A stretch of 64,000 nt of DNA, from the NCBI GenBank assembly GCA_013396755.1, contig VWZF01002532.1, positions 125,313-189,312 on the forward strand, in the 5' to 3' direction. The number at the start of each line of letters is the position of its first letter. Positions within the stretch are counted from its first letter, which is position 1. Made by a program: the position numbers and the translations under genes. This DNA is from Sclerurus mexicanus (Eukaryota; Chordata; Aves; Passeriformes; Furnariidae). The notes under the pieces were generated by a model. It worked only from the letters and a program-made list of their open reading frames with translations, was not told the DNA's origin and ran no database searches. Below are positions 25,401 to 39,180 of the stretch, one piece after another.

Positions 25401-28400
25401 ATCCAACCTCTCCATCCCACACTCCTCCACAGCTGAATGTAAATACAGGTTTTAGCCACCCTCTGGTCCTCACTGCCCAGAGATAGAATTTTATTATGTT
25501 TAGTGAAATATTAAGCTGGCAGAAGCCTTTGTTCACTCCTATGCTTCTGTGAAATGCTTTCCTGTTAATCTAGGGAATTTACCCTGCCCTCAGTACAACT
25601 GTCTGAAATTAATTAGCTCAGGTCATTGGGGCTAACTATTGTAAAATTGGTGCTCAAACCTTCTGCTGCAAATTTCAAGTACTCTTGTAGAAGCACACCA
25701 CTTTTTTATTATATGCCAAAATCTATGTACAGCACAAAGGGGCTCCAATCTTGATAACACATGGCCCCTAAAACAAGAACCAACTTAAATAGTCCAGCTT
25801 TGTTGAGATGAAAACCAAGAAGGATGGCAGTAGTGGCAGTAGTATTGAGCTGGTCCTTCTTACTCTGGAATCCACTCTCAGAAGTTTTTAATAAACTCTG
25901 GCTCTCCCTAAAATAGTCCTCAGATTGTGTTTTTGTTAGACTTGGAAGAAGTCTTTTTGTACTTCCATACAGATTTTGAAACCAATTTGATCTGTCTTCA
26001 CTCTATTGATAACGGTATTGTATGTTTCTCTCTACCTGAAACTCCACCTGCCTGAATTGAAAAATGAACGAGCATGAAAAGTAATGTACATTATGATGGT
26101 GTTTCTTCAGAAAAAACTCCCAACAATTAATTTGGAACACCTGCAGCACCTGCTGCTCTGAAAAAAACAATAATCTACATGGCATACCCCCAATTTTGGT
26201 AGAATGCATTGCTTTAATAAATTTGATGGAGCTCTGTCAATCTATTTCTGCTAACCTGGTTTAAACAAGGACAGCTTGTTCCCAGATTTTCTCATAATCA
26301 AGTTACACGGAAAATCCTGATTAACAAGAATTGTTAGTGAGTCTTTCACTGGTGTGAAATTAACTGAAAGGTGAAAAATTATACGTATAACTGTGCAAAA
26401 TTAATTCCCAACTCCTCAGAACTAGATTAGGCCACAATCCTGCATCCTTACTCGGAGAGTAGTGCAGTCACCCACCTTTTACGAGGCAGAGATCCACATG
26501 CATACCAAGCAAGCATTTTAAATTACTTTGTACTTCTTAACTGGAATAGCAGATAGACAAATAGTCCTCTGTACATACCTCTTACAGATGTTGATAAACT
26601 ATAAACCAGGGATTCAATTTTGCACAAAATCTGTTCTAATTTTACATTTATCCCATTTGAATGGCCTAAACTTTTACTATTAGGAAATTTCATACAAAGT
26701 CAACTTTTTAACCTTTCTTCAAATCTTGAATTAATTGAGTGACCTTCTTTCCTCTTAAGTATAGGAACTCTATTTTGTCCAGGGGTTTCATCCTCATTTA
26801 CCTTGTAACTTGAACAACTAATTACAATCCCTGAACAGATGCACCATTATCTGTTTCTCCAGTGCTCTCTCTGCATCAATAGAAAGCACAGAGATAAAAC
26901 AAATTATCGGGTTTTATTTCATTCATTTTCCAATTCACTTGAAAGGACTTTCAGAGGCATTTATGTATTTCTTGGAACAGGAACTCCATAAAGACTGGTT
27001 CAGGTAGATTCTATGTAGAAACTCACTTAGGACAGTTGCCCATCCCTAACAGAAGCAGTTGTCTGTGTATTACTGATTTAACAAGGACACAATTTGAAAC
27101 CATTCCCACTGCAGCACTTATTTTAAAATAACCCCATCGAATCCTTTCCCCTCCTCTTCTCCAGTCCACTTATTGCTGAAAACATCTTTTTGCCTCCCTG
27201 CATGACATCTAGAGATGATTTATGCTATAAAACCTGGAATACAAAAAGCTGTTTAACTCCAAGTGATCTTTTTTTTTTGTTCTTGTAGGGGATTAAATTA
27301 TAAGAAAAACGCAGAGACTCAAGAAGAAGATTGAAAAAAAACAAAAAAAACACCCAGAAAAAAACCCAGGGTGAAATAAGCAAGGATGCAAAATCAAGAA
27401 CGCCCAAATGCACCCATTAGAGATTCAAATGCTTTTTGAGTCCTGGTTGTCATCCAACTTCTGTATATATGTTGGCAGGCTTCACGACAGACTGTTTTTC
27501 ACCTTTGTTTTTGTTTCACCTGCATCACTCTTTATGCCCAAATCACATATTCCTTTACAGATTACAAAAGAAAGAAAAAAAACCTCCAACCACTGAGCTG
27601 TGAAGAGGCAATGTTTCCTGCCCTCCATATTAAATCTAGATTTATTTTTCCCTCCTCTGTAGCTAATCAACAACAAGGCCTTAGCTTTTTCTCTATACTG
27701 CTGAGCAGAAACATGTTGTTACTGCATGTTATGTTTTTTCTCCTCCAAAAGAAAAGACAGCCTAAGCATAATGTAGTGACCTGAATGCAAGTTCATTTAA
27801 CTCTTTCCCAATGCGTTTTTCATGGATTAATTCCATTCCTGTTTTAAAATTACTTAAATTGGTTTAAGACTTCCAAATGTTTGTTTTTCAACTGCAAAAA
27901 CATTGCTAAGTGACAAGAAAATTACCAACCTATCACAGTATAAATCATTAAATATAGAAATGTGCTACCTGTCAAAACAAGAACAAAGCATGTTTAGCTG
28001 AGCTCAGAAAGGCTTGGTGAAAAGAAGAGAAACCACAGCTTGTCTTTCATGCTGGGACAGAAGACCCTGTTCAGTTCCTACAGGAATGCATCAAGGATGT
28101 CAAAGGCAGCCTAGCAAAGACCTGAGGGAAAAGAAATTCTTCCAGTTTATACAGAAGACAACTGAAGTTGTGACTACACAGGAAGAAAAAAGACTATCAT
28201 TCTGCGAAAAAAAAATCCCATAAATATTAGTGGCTACCTCACTATTGGAATGAATTCATAGAAAAACTTTTAGTACAGACTTAACCCGAATATCTAGCCC
28301 ATTAATCATCGAGACCTAAGCCTGTCATGGGTGATAAGAGCATGAAACTAGGCAAGAAGATAAAGGGTAACTCTGTAACTTTATGTCTGGCTAATGCATA

Positions 28401-30169
28401 GAAAGCAAAAATCAGATAAATGACAATGTATCAGGGGACATGTGGTAGGATAAGGCAAAACACAGAGAAGTACTAACTTAAATATAAGCAAACATCAGAT
28501 AACCAGCTGTTCTGCAGAAACAAGCTATCTAAAGCCAAACATGTCCTCTTGGAGTAGGGAAAACAATAAAACAAAAGAAAACAAAAACCCCAAAACTCCG
28601 CAAGTTATCAAGTCAACTAGAGATTTATATTGCTAATATGAAAATACTTTGAGATATTTAATAACAATTATGATGAAAAATGATTATGTAAAGAAATATA
28701 AGAAGAAACAAGAGAAAAGGCTGCATAAAGTTACCAAGGAGAGATTTTTGAGAGGATAACCCAATATATTTTACCCAGACAAGAAATTGCTGAAAATCAA
28801 AGACTCCTTTCCCACTTCATGAATCTTTCACCCGTCAAACAAGGTTCAAATCCCAAGTCTCTACATATATGATACATGCATTGCACTCTTTCTCCTGTGT
28901 TCCCTGCCTTTGCCAGTGTCCTAAGTCATGAAGCGAATTCTTCCAAGCTTTGGTGAAACAAGTCAACTCAGTCCACTCAGAGATACTCATTAATAACTCA
29001 GAATCAGCTTATCATGGTATGATGATTCACAATAATTGGAGATCATGTCTGCCCACTGCTCACTGAAGTATTTGATATAGCTGTTCACTGAAAATTTTTC
29101 TGAAGAAAATGATGAGAAAACTACAAGAGATTCAGAAAGTAGAAGGGTGAACATACAAACAAGTTTTAAGATGGAACTGGCAGATTTATGAAAACATTTG
29201 GATGATATGGTTGCATGCTCCAAGTAGATAAAGGTCTGTGTAATTTAGGAAGCCCTTCTGAGTTCTGTCCTCATGTGATCATCCCCAGATTTGACCCTCA
29301 GAGGTAGGTGAGGACATGTTTTACTTTTAAAGAAGTTCAGCAGATCAGCTGCAGTTTTTCAATACTCAGTTCAACAGACATAATTTCTGATGAGTGCTCA
29401 TAGCCAGGATAGGACCCTACTTCCACAGAATAGTTGTTTCTTTTCCTATCTGAACTCTTCCGGTCTTCCTCTAAGCCTAGACCAACAACAGAGAAATCAA
29501 ATCGGAGTGAAAATAAAATACCAACTTCAAGAATGCATATTTTCAAAATTCTTTTTGCATTTGTTTCTTAACTGAATACTAACCACACACTGCTACCTCT
29601 TTAAGACATGTTAAGCAAAAAAGTACTGTAAAAAAATGAATAGCTGATGATGCTTTTCATATTGCACATGTTGCAAGGAAGAGGTATTCTAGTAACTCAA
29701 ACCTTCATTTGCTTTCTCATAAATCTTGCAGCACTGTCAAAATGTTCCTAGAGCAGCGGAACACTCACGTGCCTTCATTTCCCCACAGTCAGCAATATAA
29801 TACCAGCATTAAACAAACTGTTTGCTTTGTGCAGAAACATTATGTTTTTCCAATTGTCCAAACATTTAACGATTGTGTGGTTATCATTTTAAGATTAATA
29901 CTGGAAACATTATTAAGTTCATACTCTTTTCTACCACTACTGTGTTGTAGCACCAACATTGGTAATGCTTTTATAAGACTCAGTGTTACCTTCATGGTTT
30001 TGCTCTTTCAAAACAATACAGGAAGGAAATGCTTACATGGATAAAGAGGAGGTATAAGAAAATCTAAAATAAGTATTTGTTTTAAAACTAATTGTCTCTT
30101 TCACAGCAACCACTCTTCTTTCTTCCTACCAGCAGTACATTAGCTAACATCATCCATACTGTACCTTAC

Positions 30170-30240
30170 CTCAGAGCTGCTTGGGATTTCTGAGCCTGCA
30201 GTTGAAATGGTTTCACTTAAAGGTCCATTGCATTCTTCCC
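30170..30240 (-). CDS. ANO5: Putative ANO5 exon 3: N-terminal variable segment
   Basis: This 71-bp exon has acceptor GTTCCTTAG and a strong donor GAG|GTAAGG. Only one of three frames is open: two leading bases, then EECNGPLSETISTAGSEIPS and SSE. Its exit phase 0 joins exon 4. Its entry needs one base from the previous exon, which exon 2 supplies. Similarity to human ANO5 is weak here because the N-terminus is variable. It is Ser/Thr/Glu-rich like the human segment, and the total length before the NLFL motif is close to human. Confidence 0.65.
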
Positions 30241-32870
30241 CTAAGGAACATTGAAAGGGAGATTCACATAAATACATTTCTTACTATAAAATACTGTATC
30301 TGAAAATTGTGGACCTTGAAGGCATGGAACTATGAACAAGCAAAAGATGGAAAATAATAGTTACACAAAATCTTCAAGAATGGTCATTTAAAGGGGAAAA
30401 AATGCTCCAAGACAATATACTCAGTCTGTACTACCTTGGTGTAACCCTGTAGTCACAGAAACATATTTTTAACTGTGACAAACAAAAATCTGTTGTCACC
30501 ACATAACCCTTGTTTCAAATATCTGTTAGGTTACTGTTTAAGAGGGTCTCACACCCAGAAGCTTTGCTGTCTCGATTATGGAAGTTCAATTAGCTATGGG
30601 ATTGCTTGGTAGAAATTGAATAAGGGTGTGGGTATTTTGCTAAGGGGTTAATGATGCATAACCTCAACATTACTAATGCCCACATAATGGAGGTATGACA
30701 ACAAATCAAGAATAGTAATATGAACTTAACATACTGTTTAAAAAACAAAACAAAAAAAATCCCAAAACAACAACAAATCAAACAAAAAAAACCCACCTTC
30801 ACTTTACCAACAGCAGTGAACCCCAACATGACTTTCCCACAAATACAGTCAGTGCACCAAGGACACTGTTACTTAACGTTAAAGGGTAAAATCATATTTA
30901 GTACCTTCAGAACCCCAAACTGTATTGAGACATCAGCTGGTTTTGTGCCTCTGAACTTCATCACCAGTTTCTTCTGGGGAACAACTCTGACCCATAAGCT
31001 ACAGGCTCCTGCTCCAAAAAGTTTCTGTAAACAACCACCTCTCTGAGGACTAGGCAGACACATCGATCTCCTAAATCAGGCATCTAAATAATTTCCACCA
31101 TCAATGGAAAAGGATAAGCGGTTTGGTAAACAGCTCACCAAAATCTAGAGCAGGCATCTAATAATGGTGTCTCTTTCTTTCAAAGAAGAGGATTCATCTT
31201 ACTCCTTTCCCTATCAAGGAAGTATTGCTGAGTACAGCTTAGACTGGACCACTGTCAAGACAACTACAGTTAGATTATTCCTACCAGTGAAACAAAACTA
31301 CCTTTTTTTTTTTTAATCTGCAAATATTTGATGTCAAAATTTTATCTAGGCAAGATATAAATTGGATCTTTGAAAATAAGTTACTTAAGCAGAGCTCGAG
31401 AGCATTTTGTTTCTTTTTTTTTTTTCTAAGTTCACCTATAGAGAAGGATCTCTGTAATTTACAAGTGTATATACAATATAATGAGAAACTGGGCAACGGT
31501 ACATAATGGTATGTAAAATATAATTAATAAGTTTTTGAATGCCAAGACATTTAAAGCTGTTGCATGCTATTCTGTTAAAGCAAACTAACACCTGCCAAAT
31601 CTGTATTAATAGCTACAATCTGAACACTTGAGTTTTACCTATGCACTTGTAGAAAGGTGTCTCTATACGCTGATATGAATGTGGAGACAGGTATTAAATC
31701 ATCTATAAAAAGTTAGTGTGAAAGCAAATAATGTGGGATCACTCTTTCTATCCAAATATATCGCAAATGCTACAGGAACTATGATGTAAGACAGAACACC
31801 AGATACGGAAAAGGTCTGCAGCACAGAATTGAATTCAGTTCACCTCCCAACACCACACAAACATCCAACATCCAGGAGAAATAAATGTTACATAATGGGA
31901 GAATATGGTAATAACACACAGTGTTGACTCAAAAAAACTCAACAACTATAAAAGTAGTCACTGTAACTTTCATTCTGCAAGAATATTCTTAAGGAGAGGC
32001 TCTATGTTTGTACAGGAACGGCTTTAAGCTTATGTAAATTCAGCAGCTGCCCAGGATGAAAGAATAGGAGTATCCCCAGCACACTGTGCTGCCTGTGCTG
32101 CCTACAGCCCTGGGACACACAGGTGGCTGCTGCAGATTTAGCCAAAAGTACAAGCCCAGGGCCCTGGGGCAGAAAGCCCGAGCATTATGTCACACAATCC
32201 TCCTGCTCCAGGCCAGAAACAGCCTGGCACCTTGTCCCTGCAGCAGGAACATTCAGTTTGCCTGTGCTGCTGGGGGAATTTGAACTGATTCCATGGCCTA
32301 TTGGTTTTTTTCTGGATTTTATCCTTTCTGTAGCTGTGAAAGTATAACCTCAGGAAGAAGGACAATTAAGAGTTCCACATTTTAAATGCTTTCCCAATAC
32401 CATAGTTGATTACTTAGGCAATTTGTGGAAGGAAATCCTCTCTGATCCACATCAATAAACCTGAGTAACCATAGAGCAGCACACAAGAAGGTAAAAAGAA
32501 AATGCAAAACATATTAACTGAAAAGTACAACATACTTATTATGTTCACTCCTTGAAAAACACGTAAGCAGATTCCTGAACAAGAGCAGCACAAGCAATGC
32601 ACATCCAAATCATGTAGAAAGGTGTAAAGAAGGCCCATTCCAGAACTCTAACAAGCACCAGGAACAGAAATGCCCAGATAGTTCTTCACCAGGAGAGCTG
32701 CCCACAGATAGCCAACAACTGACTTGCAAATCACATTGCAAAAGGTCTGGCCCATATGTGATACCAATGACACGTATTAGCTGAAGTCTGATTTCCAAGA
32801 GGCTCCCCAAAGAAAAAAAAAGAGGACACAGAGAAAAGGAAGGAAGGTGTAATGCAGGTTAGTACGATAC
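30241..32870 (-). other. ANO5: ANO5 intron 2
   Basis: This is a 2.6-kb intron. A GC-richer patch at about 32050-32285 has no recognisable identity. No repeat or RNA gene is recognised. Confidence 0.65.
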
Positions 32871-32915
32871 CTTCTGACTCTGATGGCTTGAACTTGGTGA
32901 GAACCGCAATGTCAT
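32871..32915 (-). CDS. ANO5: Putative ANO5 exon 2: N-terminal segment
   Basis: This 45-bp exon has an acceptor TTTCCTTTTAAAG with a good pyrimidine tract and donor GAAG|GTATCG. In the frame that joins exon 3 it reads (x)DIAVLTKFKPSESE plus one base, which with exon 3 forms Gly. The entry phase (two bases) matches that expected for the second exon of ANO5. A second frame opens with an in-exon ATG but does not join exon 3 in frame. Human similarity is low, so support is splice-site and phase based. Confidence 0.58.
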
Positions 32916-35900
32916 CTTTAAAAGGAAAAAACACTTCAGTAAGAACCAGAAGTAAAATTCACTTTTAACGTGAACCCATTTCATAATTCTCCTCTAGCCT
33001 TTACAATACAGCCACTATATCCAACAAAAGAGTAAACCTTGGATGTCAGAGGCTGTGACCTAGACAAAAAGCATGGAGCAGGCTCCTCTTGTTACACCAA
33101 CATTCACCTTTTTGTCCAGGCACTTTATGCAGTAACACAAACAAGGATGGCACTTTCCCACATCAGCAGTGGAGAGGACGCAATAGTTTCTGCTAGCCAA
33201 GAAAATGCCTTTAAAATTCTTCACAAAATTGCAATTTCTTATCTAAAGATGGGAATGCAATAATAACATTTTGATAAAAATACCACATTTATGGGTATGT
33301 CCTTCTTCCTCAATGCTACATGCTTTTACATATATTAACAGATCTACAAATGCCTGCATTTTTTGTACAAATTGCAGTCACTCCTTGAAACCTTTTTTGT
33401 TTGAAATTAACCCCGGAAAAACTCTGTGACTATCAAAACTCACTAGAATTGTTTCAGACATTTATCATTTTAGTATTTGTTCAACTCACTGGCCTTCATG
33501 TGCATGCCTATATCCTAGCTGAAAGGAATGCCTCTTTCCCAATGTAACTATCATTTTCAGCACAGTTCTTCACACAGCTATTTGTAACTCCCTAAACACA
33601 TGTGCCTTGGGAGTTTGCATGTTACTGCAAATAAGCAAGCTTCATATGGCCTATAATTCTGCACTATTAACATATGCTGTCCCAAACTACACCCAACTGC
33701 AGGGCATGCCTACTTAGAAATTGCTGGTGTGCCACCCCTAAGAATTACAGATCATTTCCACTTCAATTACAGACCTGAGTGATCAGAACAACAGTAATTC
33801 AAAACAGAAATCAACATTCAATACAGAAAACTGGAGAATATAATCAAGACTCATTTCATGTCTTAAAATATATGGAGTTTACCCACAGAAAGACGGTACT
33901 TTTATTAGTGCAATCTTACAATTTCTGTAGCAAGCATGAAAAATGGCTTCTTGTGTAATGAAATGATTAGTCATTCTACAGTAAACTTGTTCACAGTACC
34001 AGGATCACTTTGTTCTTCTACATGGCAAAAGTGATGCTTTAGGAAAAGATAAACGTACATGTATTCAATGCTGTTGCAAAAAAGTAAGGACAGCATTGTA
34101 AATAAAGGCTCTTATTTTCTGATAGCTGCAGCAAGATGCATGACACCAGAAAATGAACTGCACATTCTGCAGGAGAAATGTAACCTATCACAGGCCACAT
34201 CCTGGTCACAACAGTGGTGTCTTGACCAGGAAAGTAAAAGGTCCAGGGTGCAGACCTGACAATAGGACTTCCCACTCAACTTTTAGTGCACTTTGAGGAA
34301 CAGTTTCAGCTTCTAGCACTCTCCTGGATGGAGCAGAAACAGGCCAGGTTCTGGTCTCCAAATCAGTAAGGAGAAGTCTGTCCTGCTAAGGGAAGAAGAG
34401 ATTTTAGCAATAGAGGTAGGGGTGGACTGTGCTACTTGTCCTCAAAACCATGAAAAAGTCGTTGGCTTTTTAAATTACTAGGACAGTCATAGTCACAGAT
34501 GCTGTAGCCCCTTTAACTGTACCTAATCAGCAATTTCCCTGGAAGATGACAATCCTTGTTGCTTCAGCATCCTCAGTAGGTTGGTGTCTGCTGGGAGATG
34601 GCAAAGAAAAAAGCTTGGCTGATGATGCTGCACCCGAGGTACAGCTGGGCCTGCTGCAGCTGGTGTGGAGATGCTGCAGTCTGGCACAGCTCAGAGTGAC
34701 TCTGCATCAGAAAACAGAGCAAGAGGAGGCTTCTTGGTTTTCCTTTCCTCCAGCTTCTATCACCCTGATTCACCTGCACTACGTAGAGCTCTTGACAGAT
34801 GTGTTTCTACCAGTAAACCCATTAACACATTAGGTGCTTCTAAAACCAAGTGGCAGATGAATAGACATTTTTAGGGATCAAAATTTTCATTTTGCTACTA
34901 AAACTAGAAAATCATCTACATTTGCATACGTAAGACCTCTGATGGAGCTATTCCCAAGGCAAAGTCAGAGAAAGGATTCTCAGACAGATGTTGATAAACT
35001 GCACTGTTTAGCAGCAGTAAGGCAGTATTACTGCTGTCCTGCTCTTACTTTCAATATTGTTTCCAAAATACTGCTTTCATTTATTTCCACAATTTTTCTT
35101 AGTCGCAATAACAGCATCCTTTTCAGCCAACAAAACCAAGCAGGTGAAAAGAGCTTTCAGAGCTTTAACACTTCTGCATATGCCTGACACCTGTGGCATA
35201 TTAGTTTATATGCACACATATCCCTAGAGCAAAATGGTGATGGTCCAGTTAAAATGAAAAACAAAAAAAATAAACCAATGAAAACCATAACAAACCCCAA
35301 AGCCTACAATGCAGTTGTTATGAAGTAGCTACTTTGTGCAATGAAGAAAATTCCCAATACTCACCCTTAAAAAGCAATGAAAGAAAATTTTATTCCTAGA
35401 TGTCTTGAAGTTACCATCTTAAAAAAACCCTGCCATTATTCAATCATCTGGCCTGCCTGACAAAAAAGAAAAATCAATTTCAAATATGACTACTTATCAC
35501 TAAATCAATGTGCTATTTATAGTACTGTGTCCTTTGCTCCCAAACAATCACCATGGAATTACTGCTGTAGTGGGATCTCTTCTGTCTGATTTCCATCTTT
35601 GATAAGGGTCTGATTCAGCATTACATCACTAATAAAAAAAACACCGAACAAAGACTTCACAATAAAAAGGTCACTCATTCTAAGTAAGGGCCATAATCAC
35701 TTACTGCAAGTGTTTCCATATCTAAGAAAAACAGCTTTAAAATGACTTATTAACTAAACTTATGTGCATACTCATCATATCCTCCCAGAGCTGGATGGCT
35801 GAGTTGCCATGAGGAACTGGAGACCCACCTAGCTGGCTCCTGAGCAATTAAAATAAGGTTTTACTTCATGTGGCATTGCCTGAAGAGTAATAACTGCACT

Positions 35901-37284
35901 GATGAGCCAAAGGTTCAATGTCAAAATGATATCTGAAGTGGTGGCTTATGCATATGCAGGGATGCTCCTAAACATTTAAAACTATTTCTTAACAATGACA
36001 ACATTCTCAGTGAACCCAAGAAAATTTACTGGAAACATTTTGAAAGAATTTTATTAGTCCCTTTAAAAAAAAAAATTGCATTCTTCCTGGACTGCTTCCT
36101 GGACATATTAATTTTCTGTGTTTTATTATTAAACAAGAACTTTCCAGAGAACAGGTACTTACCAATACATCAAAAGAAAAATAATTCTTTTATACAGGCA
36201 AAAATATTTGGAAATCTGTTCCTATCAGTAAGAAAATTCCATTTATCATTTAGAAAAGACAAAAAGTCCTAGTCCTAATCTCTACTATAGTAACTGGGCA
36301 TATTAAATCAGAACTCTACGTTTACCCTCAGCTGCCTCCCTTTTAAAGAACCACAAAAACACCTCCCATTTTGATTAAAGGCACCAAGATCACAAAAAAA
36401 GGAAAGAAAAAAAAAGTCGTGTAAAGCTGTTTTTAGCAAAAAACCACAAGTGTGGTGTTGCAACACAGATCCAGAACAGCATTTATTGCAGCTAAGGCAA
36501 CAACCATTATCATATTTTATGTACCAGCATAGATAAGCCTTGAAGCATGCTGTGAGCACTTAAGGTAACACTCAGACCTTTCAGGTATTATCATTCTGCA
36601 GAATGACACATGTAAACTGATTAACAGGTTCAAATGCAGTTAAAAAAAGAAAGCCCAGACTAGGGATAGCTGGAAAAAGACAGGAATTTTTAAATTGTGT
36701 AGCATTTAAATGCATGCAAGTAAGGGGGTCTAGGATGACAAATAAACCTCAGTGGAGCAGAGTTGCAAAACACCTGACTGCAAGAAGTCCCAAGAATTCA
36801 TGAAGCACTAGGGCTGTGTTTGTTTGCACTTAAGACTATTTTTACATGCAGGGCCAGATTTCATCAGCCCTATGTGACTGCAGAAGCAGGCAAACAGCTC
36901 AGGCATAGGCCTTGAATATCCATGAAAGTGCCAGGCACTCTCAGAACTGCAGGATTGCTTTTCATCACAGCCCAGTGCAACTATGAGCACTTCAAGAAGT
37001 GTCAGGCATAGACTTGCTTTCCAGTGTGCCCAGAGACGCACTTAAAATCTCACAGCATCATTCTTCAACACATTTCTCCAACTTCCACTAACCACTGATG
37101 TAAACCCTTAGGCAACACAATCTCCTATTTCTTTCAGCATTTGCAATACACAAATTTACAAAATTAGTGGAGGGTCCAATGCACTATTCATCACGTGGAC
37201 ACACATTACATTCCCACCTTCGTGTGAGATCTATAGATACTGTAACAGAAAAAGGATACATAAACACGGAACTAATGATGCAAA

Positions 37285-37303
37285 TATATACATATATATA
37301 TAA
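37285..37303. repeat. Short AT microsatellite
   Basis: ATATATACATATATATATA lies in intron 1. Confidence 0.7.
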
Positions 37304-39129
37304 ACACCTCAAATTTATTGCCCTCTGGCAGTGTTCCTCAGTCTCATGCTATCCGGACATTTAATTTCAGATGGCCAATTTAATCTGCAAATTTATGTTC
37401 CTTCTGGTTCTTATGCTCTACTTCATTCAGTACTCTTGGTTATGCTTCCAATGAAATGCATCACTGAGAATTTTGCTAGTGGATTCACCAAGTATCTCAT
37501 TTTCTCATATTAAACAACATAAAATTACACCAGTATAGGAAGACTTCTTATAACAAATGCAAGAATTGGTGTTTTAGTCCAAATTACTTCAGAGATGATG
37601 GAATAACTCTGGAATTCCAGAGAAACAGTCCCTACAAATCAAGAAAATGAGCAGGGACCACAGCTTCCATCACTTAGTTTTTTATGTCAATTAACAGAAC
37701 TGAAGTAGGCAAAGGCATCCAACTACCAGTGACCTCAAACCCACATCTGCTAGCCATTACTTGCTAGCATGGTCTATTTCTAGCACACTGTAAGTTGTGC
37801 AAACACAAACTTTCTGATTTCCTACCCAGTAGTTAAGAAAACTCCTTTGAATAACAAACCACAGGACCCTTTCTAATTTACTGCTGGTACATAAAATGAA
37901 AGGCCAACCACTGCATCACAAGCCCTGCCCACAGGGCTTGTTGGGGTTCTGCTACCTTGCCAGAGGCCTCAAATTTCATATTTACCCTTGAGAGCCTGGT
38001 AAAGAAGAAAAGAGAATCACTTGAGATTTCCAGTCATAAGACTGCACTTCACACAAAGAAATATTTCCTACAAAGACATGTTTGGAACTTCAATACCTCA
38101 CTGAAAACCAGTGGTGAACGGAAACAAGGACACCACAGCTTTAACAGCTGTAGCTTTCAATGAAAAACACACATCTCTATAGAATAATACAAGCAACCAA
38201 ATCCCAATCTAGAATCAAGTGCCCCCACAATGTTTAATCTAACATGAAATGTAGTAATTGTTTGAACAAATACACAATGTTACACAGTATGTCATCACAC
38301 ACAACGTTAACTCTATAAATAATTCCTGACATTATTCAGCTTTGGTACATGGCAAATACCTCAAAACCCTTCCGTAACTACATTATAATTGCAAGAACTA
38401 TCCCCAGCAATGCAACACAAGGACCTTCCTTTCCCTTCGTGCATTTGCACATACATGCACATGAAAAGCTACCACCAAATATAATAAAATTACTGCTAGG
38501 TAACAAAACGCAACCCAGTAATTACACTACTCTTTGGTTTCATCCCCAGATCACAATAAAAAACTAGTGGGAAAGTTCACTACTTTATTACCCTTGTCAC
38601 TTAACACTGACCACATTTTTACATTACTTATACCTTCCTAATTACATGTTTATGTTAGATGACTGCAAGTCATCTACCATATCCATCCACGTGCATATGC
38701 AACTCATTAGTTTACAAATACTAAATATGAAGACAATGGTATTTGGTTTTCCATGTTGTTTGTTTATTGTTTTGGGCTTTTCCTTTTTTTTTTACAAGTT
38801 ATCTGCCAACAGTTCTCAGCATAATTTTAAAAGCACCTTTTCAGCAGTGCCCTTTTAGCTTATCCTAGTGTTTGCTTGTATCACAGCAATTATTAAGTCT
38901 TTGTACACAGAGGTTAAAGTGTACTTCCTTTTTATTTGGCATTCACAGCCCAGAACCTGTGCCACCAGCTGGAACCAAGCCATTTCTCCAGGAATTCCTC
39001 CCTCCTATTGCAAGGGAGAGACAGTTGATTTTCCTTAATTCTCTGAGCAAAAAGTTGACATCGTGGACCCTTGTTATATACAGGCTAAATCACTTTCACC
39101 TATGATGGCACAACCATCACTCAGTTCTG

Positions 39130-39180
39130 CACCTGAGGGATCCTAGAAGTTTTTTCCAACCTTAGTGATTCTGTGAATAC
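39130..39180 (+). mobile_element. CR1 3' terminal fragment
   Basis: GGATCCTAGAAGTTTTTTCC, then AACCTTAGTGATTCTGTGAA, is the last about 50 bp of a CR1. Confidence 0.65.

Larger units (their letters stand above)
16903..30169 (-). other. ANO5: ANO5 intron 3
   Basis: This is the largest intron, about 13.3 kb. It contains an LTR-like element (about 17830-19028) with an N and local duplication at 18957, a CR1 copy (20118-20377) and an AT-rich microsatellite near 22335. The stretches 20400-22300 and 22460-30160 show no recognisable repeat, RNA gene or supported exon. A GC-richer patch at about 24270-24540 has an open frame with no recognisable similarity. Confidence 0.75.
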